Shown here: positions 52,735 to 60,293 of the stretch, one piece after another | Numbering within the stretch: the stretch's first letter is position 1 | Layout of the letters: each line of letters opens with the position of its first letter | Origin: Microbacterium sp. TPD7012 | Lineage (GTDB): Bacteria; Actinomycetota; Actinomycetes; Actinomycetales; Microbacteriaceae | DNA length: 64,000 bases | Assembly: GCF_003075395.1 (NCBI RefSeq) | Contig: NZ_QDFV01000002.1 | Span: 1-64,000, forward strand | Reading direction: 5' to 3' | Program-made: the position numbers and the translations under genes | Notes under the pieces: model-generated | What the model saw: only the letters and a program-made list of their open reading frames with translations | Told to the model about the DNA's origin: nothing | The model's database searches: none

Positions 52735-54264
52735 TCAGGGGCGGCCGACCCGCGGCAGCTCCGGGAGGTCCTTGAGTGCCGGGCCTTCGATGCGCGTGCC
52801 GTCGGGAGCGAAGCGGGAGGCGTGCAGCGGGCAGTCCCAGGTGCACTCCGCGTCGTTCCATTCGAGCACCCCGCCGAGATGCGTGCACACGGCCGAGACC
52901 GCCCGTGTGACGCCGTCGACGGTCGAGATCCCGACCGGGAGCCCCGCTCTGTTGGCCCGCACGCCGCTGCCCTCCTCGGGGCGGGGGACCGGAATCTGTC
53001 GCGATTCGGCGCCCGCCCACCCGGAGGCGGCGGCCGCCGCGACCTTGGCGCCCTCGACCGCGCCCGTCGCGAGATCGGCCGGCACGGTCAGCCGTGTGGC
53101 CAGCGCGTTCATCCAGCGGGGCCGGTCGCGCCACCCTGTGCCGAGGATCTCGGCGGTGAGGCGCAGTGCCGCGGCCGGAGCATTCGAGAGCCCCCACTTC
53201 GCGTAGCCGGTGGCGAATCGGATCGCGCCGAGTCCGCGCGGCATCGCTCCGACGAACGGGATCTGGTTGTGCGAGGTGTAGTCCTGCGCCGACCAGCGGT
53301 GCGTCTCCTCCGCGCCCGGGAAGTACTGCGCGGTCCACGACACAAGGTCCTCGATCGCCGCGGCCTCGCTGTCCGAGCGTCCGACCGGGTGGCCGTTCCC
53401 GCCGACGACGAGCTGCGCCGTGCCGGCGGGGCCGTCGGTCTCCGTCACCGGGCGGATCGAGCGGGTCGACGCGTCGACCGAGAGGAAGGTGCCGGTCGGC
53501 GCCTCGCCGGGCACGCGGAACGAGACGCAGTACGACCGCATCCCGCTGGTCTTGGTGAAGTACAGGCCGCGGTCGAGGAGGGGGCTTCCGGTGGCGAGCA
53601 CGATGTGGTCGGCGAAGAGCGGTCCGTCCGCCGTCTCGACACGCGCCGAGGGGAGTGCGTGAACGCCGGTGGCGCGGATGCCGGTGTGCAGGGTCCCGCC
53701 CTCCTCGAGGAACTCCCCTGCGAGGGCGCGCGTGATCACCACCGGGTCGATCGTCACCTGGTCGTCGAGCGCGACGGCCCCGGCGACCGGGAACGGGGTC
53801 GCATCCAGGTCGCTCGGAGTCAGCATCCTCGTCGCCAGTCCCGCCTCGCGTGCGGCGGCATGCTGCGCCCGCACCGTCCCGAGTCCGTCGGGCGTCTGCG
53901 CGTAGGAGTGGTCCGTGCGCCACGTGTACGGGACTCCCGCGCTGTCGGCGAACGCGATCAGCCACTCCATGCCCTCGCGGTTCGCGTCGACGTAGGCGCG
54001 CACGAGCGCGGCGGGGTGGTGCCGGCGGATCTCGGCGAGCCGCTTGCCCTGCAGCAGCGAGAGCTTGCCGGTGTTCCCTCCGGTCGCGAGCTCGGCGATG
54101 TCGCCCGACTCGATCACGGCCACATCGAGGCCGGCGCGGGTCAGCATCACCGCGGTGCTCAGGCCGGTGAGCCCCGCTCCCACGATGACGACATCGTGCG
54201 AGGCACCCGGCTCGAACGGCGAGCCGAGGGACGGGAGCGTGCCGGTCTTCCAGAGCGGATTCAT
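52735..54264 (-). CDS. FAD-dependent oxidoreductase with C-terminal Rieske domain
   Basis: 509 residues. The N-terminal DAO/FAD domain has the dinucleotide motif VVIVGAGLTGLSTAVM and a substrate domain (FATGYAKWGLSNAPAAALRL). The C-terminal Rieske [2Fe-2S] ligands are intact: C460-T-H462 and C478-P-L-H481. The layout is that of GlpD/DadA-like oxidoreductases with a ferredoxin-like tail, common in Bacillus and actinobacteria; substrate unknown. It is divergent from the crcB pair. Confidence 0.9.
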   Translation of the reverse strand: MNPLWKTGTLPSLGSPFEPGASHDVVIVGAGLTGLSTAVMLTRAGLDVAVIESGDIAELATGGNTGKLSLLQGKRLAEIRRHHPAALVRAYVDANREGMEWLIAFADSAGVPYTWRTDHSYAQTPDGLGTVRAQHAAAREAGLATRMLTPSDLDATPFPVAGAVALDDQVTIDPVVITRALAGEFLEEGGTLHTGIRATGVHALPSARVETADGPLFADHIVLATGSPLLDRGLYFTKTSGMRSYCVSFRVPGEAPTGTFLSVDASTRSIRPVTETDGPAGTAQLVVGGNGHPVGRSDSEAAAIEDLVSWTAQYFPGAEETHRWSAQDYTSHNQIPFVGAMPRGLGAIRFATGYAKWGLSNAPAAALRLTAEILGTGWRDRPRWMNALATRLTVPADLATGAVEGAKVAAAAASGWAGAESRQIPVPRPEEGSGVRANRAGLPVGISTVDGVTRAVSAVCTHLGGVLEWNDAECTWDCPLHASRFAPDGTRIEGPALKDLPELPRVGRP

Positions 54265-54350
54265 GCGCTCAGTCAACGCCCTCGGCGGCTCAGGACCCAC
54301 TGCCTTGACATCGGGGCGCCGCGCTGCCACAGGCGACTACAGTGACGAAA

Positions 54351-54731
54351 GTGAACTTCCGCCGCGTCCTGCTCGTCGCCCTCGGCGGGACGATCGGCAC
54401 GGCGGCCCGGCTGGGGCTGGGGCTCGCGATCCCCGACCAGGGCGGATTCCCGGTCGCGGTCCTCGTCGCGAACATCCTCGGGGCGTTCCTGATCGGCGTC
54501 GTCGCCGCGCGCCTTGCGGCATCCACCGATCTTCGACTGCTGCTCGGCACCGGCGTGCTCGGCGGGTTCACGACATACAGCGCGTTCATGACCGGCACGC
54601 TGGCGCTGTGGACGGACGCGCCGCTGCTGGCCGGGGCCTACGCCCTCGGAAGTCTCGTGCTGGGCGTCGCCGCCGCGTCTCTCGGCCTGCGACTCGGCCG
54701 CCCGCGCCGGACGACGGAGGCCGCGTCGTGA
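54351..54731 (+). CDS. crcB: Fluoride channel subunit CrcB (first of a pair)
   Basis: 126 residues, four membrane spans. Fluc/CrcB motifs: GGTIGTAARLG, NILGAFLIG and GVLGGFTTYSAF. Fluc channels are double-barrelled dimers that export fluoride; two unlike subunits side by side are common in Gram-positives. GTG 54351 lies 7 bases after TACAGT, so it is preferred as a leaderless start over GTG 54342, which lies in that box. No fluoride riboswitch is visible, as expected if there is no leader. Confidence 0.92.
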   Translation: MNFRRVLLVALGGTIGTAARLGLGLAIPDQGGFPVAVLVANILGAFLIGVVAARLAASTDLRLLLGTGVLGGFTTYSAFMTGTLALWTDAPLLAGAYALGSLVLGVAAASLGLRLGRPRRTTEAAS

Positions 54732-55087
54732 ATCCGCTGCTCTTCGTCGCGGCTGCCCTCGCCGGCGGGATCGGTGCCGTGCTGCGCTACCTCGCCGACC
54801 TCGGCGTCGCGCGTCTCGCCGGCCGCCGTCTCCCGTGGGGCATCCTCATCGTGAACGTCACCGGGTCCTTCGCGCTCGGCCTCGTGACCACCGCGCTGCC
54901 CGATGCGGCGTTCCTCCTCGGCGCGGGTCTGCTCGGCGGCTACACGACCTTCAGCACCGCGATGCTCGACACGGTCGCGCTCTGGCGCGACGGCGAGCGC
55001 CCGGCATCCGCTGTCAACGCGATCGGGATGCTGGTGCTGGGGCTCGCCGCGGCGGGGCTCGGGCTCATGCTCGGCGCTGCGCTCTGA
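54728..55087 (+). CDS. crcB: Fluoride channel subunit CrcB (second of a pair)
   Basis: 119 residues, four membrane spans. Motifs: GGIGAVLRYLADL, VNVTGSFALG and GLLGGYTTFSTA. The GTG start overlaps the stop of the first crcB by 4 bases (GTGA), so both subunits are translationally coupled and probably form a heteromeric channel. Confidence 0.92.
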   Translation: MNPLLFVAAALAGGIGAVLRYLADLGVARLAGRRLPWGILIVNVTGSFALGLVTTALPDAAFLLGAGLLGGYTTFSTAMLDTVALWRDGERPASAVNAIGMLVLGLAAAGLGLMLGAAL

Positions 55088-55126
55088 GGCGCGAGCACGG
55101 CTCCCAGCATCCTCACAATCCGAAAA

Positions 55127-55146
55127 TGTACAAACGTACATGTACG
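55127..55146 (+). promoter_or_regulatory. Overlapping palindromes before the TetR-RND operon
   Basis: TGTACAAACGTACA (55127-55140) and CGTACATGTACG (55135-55146, perfect) overlap, 20-39 bases before the TetR ATG. A likely operator for autorepression. Confidence 0.65.
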
Positions 55147-55165
55147 GAAGTCCAGGGGGTGCCCG

Positions 55166-55765
55166 ATGGGGGAGAGCACGCGTCGTCGACGTGACCCTGA
55201 AGCGCGCCGTCGGGAGATCGTCACCGCCGCGGCGGAGCTGATCGTCGAGGTCGGCGCCGACGGCCTCACCCACCGCATGGTCGCCGCCCGCGCCGGCGTT
55301 CCGCTCGGCGCGACCACCCAGTACTTCGACACGCTCGACGACCTCCGCTCCGACGCTCTCCGCGCCCTCGCGGACGAGGTCGACGCGCGTCTCGACGGCG
55401 TGCGCATCGCCCTCGCCGAGCGCGGGGTCAGCCCGGCCGTGATCGCCGACCTGATCACCGAGGGCCTCGACGACGCCCGGGCCGTGAAAGCCGATCGGGC
55501 CGTCGTCACCGCCGCCATCCACGACCCCCGCCTGCGCAAGCTCGCGCAGCACCTGTCCGAGCAGCTGGTCGCCCTGCTCGAGCCTGCCTACGGGCACGAC
55601 AGGGCGACAGCCGCGATGATCTTCATCGACGGGGTCATGTGGAGCACCCAGATCCGGGAGACCACCCCGGATCGCGCCTTCATCGAGACCGCACTCACCC
55701 AGCTCCTCGGCATGCCCGAGAATGATGACAGCCCCGGTCGCACCGCTGCGCCGTCCGCACCCTGA
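55166..55765 (+). CDS. TetR-family regulator of the RND exporter
   Basis: 199 residues. Helix-turn-helix RREIVTAAAELIVEVGADGL then THRMVAARAGVPLGATTQYF. The C-terminal ligand domain ends in a polar tail. It lies 15 bases before the RND gene on the same strand, with palindromes in its own promoter, the layout of a local repressor of an efflux pump. Confidence 0.92.
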   Translation: MGESTRRRRDPEARRREIVTAAAELIVEVGADGLTHRMVAARAGVPLGATTQYFDTLDDLRSDALRALADEVDARLDGVRIALAERGVSPAVIADLITEGLDDARAVKADRAVVTAAIHDPRLRKLAQHLSEQLVALLEPAYGHDRATAAMIFIDGVMWSTQIRETTPDRAFIETALTQLLGMPENDDSPGRTAAPSAP

Positions 55766-55780
55766 ACCGAGGAATCCGCC

Positions 55781-58700
55781 GTGTCGAATCTCGCCGTCCT
55801 GAGTCTGAAGAACCGGGCGCTCATCGCCCTCATCACGATCGTCGCCGCGGTGTTCGGCGGTCTGGCGCTGACCAACCTCAAGCAGGAGCTCATCCCCTCG
55901 CTCGAGCTGCCCAACCTCATGGTCATGACGACGTACCCCGGAGCGTCGCCCGAGGTCGTCGAGAACGACGTCTCGACGCCGGTCGAATCCGCCATCCAGG
56001 GTGTGCCCGGCCTCGAGGGGACGACGGCGACGAGCACCACGAACGCGTCGATCGTGCAGGCGACCTTCGCCTACGGCACGAACCTCGCGACCGCGGAGCA
56101 GAAGATCCAGCAGGCGATCAACCGCATCTCGGGCCAGCTCCCCGAAGACGTGAGCCCGCAGGTGCTCGCGGTCTCGATCGACGACTTCCCGGTGATCCAG
56201 GTGGCGGTGACCGGATTCGAGGATGCGGACAACGCACAGGCAGAGCTCCAGAGCGTCGCGATCCCCGACCTCGAAGACGTCGACGGCGTCAACGCCGCGC
56301 AGCTGATCGGCGGCGTCGGCCAGCGGATCACCATCACCCCCGACTTCGCGCTGCTGGCCGCCGAGGGGCAGAGCACGCAGGCGATCACGTCGGCGCTGCA
56401 GCAGAACGGCACGCTCTTCCCGGGCGGCGACATCACCGAGAACGGCCAGACCCTCACCGTCCAGACGGGCGCGAAGATCACGTCCGTCGACGAGATCGCC
56501 GCTCTTCCGCTCGTCGGCAGCGCGCTGACGATCGGCGATGTGGCGACGGTCGCGCAGGAGTCCGACCCGATCAGCTCGATCTCGCGCGTCGACGGCAAGG
56601 ACGCGCTCTCCATCTCGATCACCAAGCTCCCTGCCGCGAACACCGTCGAGGTCTCGCAGGGCGTGCTCGCCGCGCTGGACGAGATCGGCAAGGCGTTCCC
56701 GGATGCCGAGTTCACGGTCATCTTCGACCAGGCGCCGTTCATCGTGCAGTCCATCGAGAGCCTCGCGACGGAGGGCCTTCTCGGACTCGCGTTCGCGGTG
56801 ATCGTCATCCTGGTCTTCCTGCTGTCGATCCGCTCGACCCTGGTGACGGCGATCTCGATCCCGACCTCGGTGCTCATCACCTTCATCGGGCTGCAGGCCT
56901 TCGGCTACTCCCTGAACATCCTGACGCTCGGCGCGCTCACGATCGCGATCGGCCGCGTGGTCGACGACTCCATCGTCGTGATCGAGAACATCAAGCGTCA
57001 CTACGTCGGCGACGCCGACAAGGGCGATGCGATCAGGCTCGCGGTGCGCGAGGTCGCGATGGCCGTCACGGCATCCACGATCACGACCGTCGCGGTGTTC
57101 CTCCCGATCGTGTTCGTCGGAGACATGGTCGGCGAGCTCTTCCGTCCGTTCGCGATGACCGTGGCGATCGCCATGATCGCGTCCCTGCTCGTCTCGCTGA
57201 CGATCGTGCCGGTGCTCGCGTACTGGTTCCTCCGCCCCGGCAAGCCGCTGCTCGACGAGAACGGCGTGGCGATCGACCCCGAGCACCCGGATGCTCCGCC
57301 CACATGGCTGCAGCGCCGGTACCGGCCCATCCTCGGCTGGACTCTGAAGCACTCGGTCGTCACGGTGATCCTCGCCGTGGTGGTGCTGGGCGGCACGCTC
57401 GCCGCCGCGCCGCTGATGAAGGTCAACTTCCTCGGCGACTCGGGCCAGAACACGATGACGGTCACCCAGGACCTCGGTCCGACCGCGAGCCTCGAGGCGA
57501 AGTCGGAGGCCGCCGTCCAGGTCGAGGACGCTCTGCTGGGCATCGACGGCATCGAGCACGTGCAGGCATCGATCGGGTCGAGCGGCTCGGCGCTGCGCGA
57601 CGCCTTCTCGGGTGGGGCCGGGGTCACCTACTCGGTGCTGACCGACGGTGACGCCGATCAGGAGAAGCTGCGCGCCGACGTGCAGGACGCGATCGACGGA
57701 CTCGGCGACGAGGTCGGCGACGTGTCGGTGGCGGCATCCGCCGGCTTCGGCTCGAGCGACATCGAGATCGCCGTCTCGGCGTCGAACGCCGACGACCTGC
57801 AGACCGCGACGACGTCTGTGATGGACGAGCTCGACGGACGTGCCGGTGTCGGCCAGGTGACCGACAACCTGGCGGCATCGCTGCCCTACATCGCCGTCGT
57901 GGTCGATCGTGCGGCAGCCGCCCAGCGGGGGCTGTCCGAGGTCGCGGTCGGCTCGATCGTGTCGAGCACCATGCGCCCGCAGCAGGCCGGCACCGTCGAG
58001 ATCGACGACACCGCGCTGACGATCTACATCGTCACACCGGAGCCGCCGACCACCATCGACGCCCTGAAGGCCCTCGCGATCCCGACCCCGCTCGGCATCG
58101 TGCAGCTGCAGGACATCGCGACCGTCGAGGAGCGCAACGGCCCCACCTCCATCACCACGGAGCAGGGCCGCCGCACCGCGACGATCACCGTGCCGCCGGC
58201 ATCCGACAACCTCGCGACCGCGACGGCGTCGGTGAACGAGGCGCTCGCCGCCGCGGAGCTGCCAGACGGCGCCTCCGCCGAGGTCGGCGGTGTCGCCTCG
58301 CAGCAGGCCGACTCGTTCTCGCAGCTGGGTCTGGCGATGCTGGCCGCGATCCTCATCGTGTACGTCGTGATGGTGGCGACGTTCAAGTCGCTGCGTCAGC
58401 CGCTGCTGCTGCTCGTGTCGGTGCCGTTCGCGGCGACCGGCGCGATCCTGCTGCAGATCGTCACGGGCGTGCCGCTCGGTGTGGCGTCGCTGATCGGCGT
58501 GCTGATGCTGATCGGCATCGTGGTGACGAACGCGATCGTGCTCATCGACCTCGTGAACCAGTATCGGGAGAAGGGTCTGTCGACCGTCGAGGCGGTGAAG
58601 GCCGGTGGCGAGAAGCGACTGCGGCCGATCCTCATGACGGCGCTCGCGACGATCCTGGCGCTGACCCCGATGGCTCTCGGCATCACGGGGCATGGCGGCT

Positions 58701-58999
58701 TCATCTCGCAGCCGCTCGCGATCGTGGTGATCGGCGGACTGCTCTCCTCGACCGTGCTGACCCTGATCGTGCTGCCGACGCTCTACAACCTCGTCGAGGG
58801 TGCGAAGGAGCGGCGCCGTGCCCGCAAGGGCGGCGGATCGGATGCCGCGGGCGCGGGTTCCGATCCGGACGCGCCGGTCGATCCCAAGGCGCGCGCGTCT
58901 GCGGACGGATCGCCGGAATCGGTCACCGTGGATGCGAGCGGTCTGCCCGATCTGTCGCACCTGACGCGCCGCGAGCTGCGCGACCGCGGGCTCGTCTAG
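55781..58999 (+). CDS. RND-family efflux transporter (AcrB/SwrC-like)
   Basis: 1072 residues, the length of HAE-type RND pumps, with 12 membrane spans in two halves and two large outer loops. Motifs: NRALIALITIVAAVFGGLAL at TM1, GRVVDDSIVVIENIKRH (the TM4 Asp pair that carries protons) and GIVVTNAIVLIDLVNQYREK in the second half. The C-terminal 60 residues are polar and predicted disordered. No membrane-fusion or outer-membrane partner is present, as in Gram-positive SwrC-like pumps. GTG start with GAGGAA upstream. Confidence 0.93.
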   Translation: MSNLAVLSLKNRALIALITIVAAVFGGLALTNLKQELIPSLELPNLMVMTTYPGASPEVVENDVSTPVESAIQGVPGLEGTTATSTTNASIVQATFAYGTNLATAEQKIQQAINRISGQLPEDVSPQVLAVSIDDFPVIQVAVTGFEDADNAQAELQSVAIPDLEDVDGVNAAQLIGGVGQRITITPDFALLAAEGQSTQAITSALQQNGTLFPGGDITENGQTLTVQTGAKITSVDEIAALPLVGSALTIGDVATVAQESDPISSISRVDGKDALSISITKLPAANTVEVSQGVLAALDEIGKAFPDAEFTVIFDQAPFIVQSIESLATEGLLGLAFAVIVILVFLLSIRSTLVTAISIPTSVLITFIGLQAFGYSLNILTLGALTIAIGRVVDDSIVVIENIKRHYVGDADKGDAIRLAVREVAMAVTASTITTVAVFLPIVFVGDMVGELFRPFAMTVAIAMIASLLVSLTIVPVLAYWFLRPGKPLLDENGVAIDPEHPDAPPTWLQRRYRPILGWTLKHSVVTVILAVVVLGGTLAAAPLMKVNFLGDSGQNTMTVTQDLGPTASLEAKSEAAVQVEDALLGIDGIEHVQASIGSSGSALRDAFSGGAGVTYSVLTDGDADQEKLRADVQDAIDGLGDEVGDVSVAASAGFGSSDIEIAVSASNADDLQTATTSVMDELDGRAGVGQVTDNLAASLPYIAVVVDRAAAAQRGLSEVAVGSIVSSTMRPQQAGTVEIDDTALTIYIVTPEPPTTIDALKALAIPTPLGIVQLQDIATVEERNGPTSITTEQGRRTATITVPPASDNLATATASVNEALAAAELPDGASAEVGGVASQQADSFSQLGLAMLAAILIVYVVMVATFKSLRQPLLLLVSVPFAATGAILLQIVTGVPLGVASLIGVLMLIGIVVTNAIVLIDLVNQYREKGLSTVEAVKAGGEKRLRPILMTALATILALTPMALGITGHGGFISQPLAIVVIGGLLSSTVLTLIVLPTLYNLVEGAKERRRARKGGGSDAAGAGSDPDAPVDPKARASADGSPESVTVDASGLPDLSHLTRRELRDRGLV

Positions 59000-59008
59000 C
59001 CGCCACGG

Positions 59009-59096
59009 CGTTCACAATTCAGCAAGAATCCGGACCGCCGGGGCGGAATCGACCATTCCCGCCCCGGTGGCCTCCGTTCTTGCGGAGTTATGAACG
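59009..59096. repeat. End-conserved palindromic element, copy 2
   Basis: CGTTCACAATTCAGCAAGAA (59009-59028) pairs with 59077-59096 with two mismatches; an inner GGGGCGG/CCGCCCC stem follows. It lies between the convergent RND and epimerase genes and could end both transcripts. Confidence 0.8.
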
Positions 59097-59120
59097 GCCC
59101 AGGGACGAGACCGCGGCGAA

Positions 59121-60017
59121 TCAGCCGAGCGTGATGCCCCAGCGCAGGGTCCAGGACTCGTCGGAGGCGAGACGGCGGATGCCGAGGCCGCTGTTGAGCG
59201 CGTCGGCCGGCGCCGTCATGGGCTCGATCGCGACAGCGAGGTCCTGACCCGGGTAGTTCGTCGCGGTGTAGACCTGCACGAAGTCGAACCCCTCGCCCTG
59301 CCAGAGAGCCAGTCGGCGGCCGTCGGGAGCCGTGAGCGTGGTGCGGACCAGCCCGTCCTCGTCGCGCGCGAGATCGGTGAAGCCGGTGTCGAGGGTCGTG
59401 TCGCCCAGACGGATGCCGTCCCGCAGAGCGGCATCGGCCGGACGTGTGCCGGTGGGGAGCATCCGCTCGTCGGTCACGAACGCGGTCTGGGCCGGAACCC
59501 GCAGCACGAGGTCGCGCGGGTCGACATCGCCGATCGTGACGAACGGGTGGGTGCCGAGCGCGACCGGCGCCGGTTCGGCCGACCGGTTCGTCAGGACGTG
59601 GACGACCTCGATGCCGGCATCCGTCAGCAGATAGGTGACCGAGGTCTCGATCAGATACGGGTATCCGGTCTGCGGCACGATCGTCGCGCTGAGGGTGGCG
59701 GCGGCATCCGTCTGCTCGATCTCGTAGGCCGAGAAGCGCAGCAGCCCGTGACTGGCGTTGCGGAACCTGGGCTCGGTGAGGGCGAGCTGGCGCGCGGTCC
59801 CCCGGTCGTCCCAGAGCCCGTCGCGCACCCGATTCGGCCAGGGTGCGAGGACCACACCGGAGCACGACGGGGTCGGGATGTCGAGCGCATAGGGGGTCAC
59901 GAGGTCGACGTCGCCGATGCGGAGCGAACGCAGCGAGGCGCCGACCTGGGCGATCTGGGCCGAGACGTCGCCGGACTGGAGGTGCACCTGGGTGCCGGTG
60001 GGGGATGCGGAACTCAC
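59121..60017 (-). CDS. Aldose 1-epimerase family protein
   Basis: 298 residues, one galactose-mutarotase beta-sandwich. Family motifs: VVLAPWPNRVRDG near residue 60, ASHGLLRFSAYEI with the catalytic His, and LGTHPFVTIG; a late acidic segment (AIEPMTAPADALNSG) holds the conserved Glu. It speeds anomer exchange of aldohexoses such as galactose or glucose. GTG 60017 lies 6 bases after TACGAT on the minus strand, fitting a leaderless mRNA. It could assist the galactose released by the GH35 enzyme, but no co-regulation is seen. Confidence 0.88.
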   Translation of the reverse strand: MSSASPTGTQVHLQSGDVSAQIAQVGASLRSLRIGDVDLVTPYALDIPTPSCSGVVLAPWPNRVRDGLWDDRGTARQLALTEPRFRNASHGLLRFSAYEIEQTDAAATLSATIVPQTGYPYLIETSVTYLLTDAGIEVVHVLTNRSAEPAPVALGTHPFVTIGDVDPRDLVLRVPAQTAFVTDERMLPTGTRPADAALRDGIRLGDTTLDTGFTDLARDEDGLVRTTLTAPDGRRLALWQGEGFDFVQVYTATNYPGQDLAVAIEPMTAPADALNSGLGIRRLASDESWTLRWGITLG

Positions 60018-60060
60018 CTCGCCATCGTATGGCGCGGATGACTCTCTCAGGTGCGACCGC

Positions 60061-60110
60061 TAGACTCGTCCGGTCGGCTTCGGACACCCGCGCATGGCGC
60101 GGACGTTTTT
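60061..60110 (+). promoter_or_regulatory. Promoter and attenuator-like hairpin of the DEAD-box helicase leader
   Basis: TAGACT (60061-60066) is a likely -10 box, giving a leader of about 220 bases. CCGCGC (60088-60093) pairs with GCGCGG (60097-60102) and is followed by TTTTT (60106-60110), an intrinsic-terminator form within the leader. Confidence 0.55.
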
Positions 60111-60130
60111 GTGTAAGAAGTGTGAGTCCA

Positions 60131-60184
60131 GGGGCCGATGGTGAGCGTCGATCGACGCAAATCAACCATCACATGAATGGCCCC
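60131..60184 (+). promoter_or_regulatory. Three-tier RNA hairpin in the DEAD-box helicase leader
   Basis: Nested pairs: GGGGCC (60131-60136) with GGCCCC (60179-60184); ATGGT (60138-60142) with ACCAT (60165-60169); and the perfect palindrome GCGTCGATCGACGC (60145-60158) at the tip. It lies about 110 bases before the helicase start and is a candidate cis-acting RNA. Confidence 0.6.
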
Positions 60185-60293
60185 GGCCGCTGACAGTCCG
60201 GAACCCCGCTTCATCTCCTCTGCGAGGAAGCACCGGGTGCTCGCGCGTGCGCGCAGCGCTGTTCTCGTGCGAGAACTCAGAAGGACACCTGCT

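Noticed and set aside
54265..54350. Fluoride riboswitch before the crcB pair
   Set aside because: No match to the pseudoknot consensus is visible, and the -10 box is 7 bases from the start codon, leaving no leader.
60177..60293. ATG 60177 as start of the helicase
   Set aside because: It lies in the leader hairpin and the extra residues look random; TTG 60294 has a ribosome-binding site and begins with the basic PKNKKPRGG sequence.
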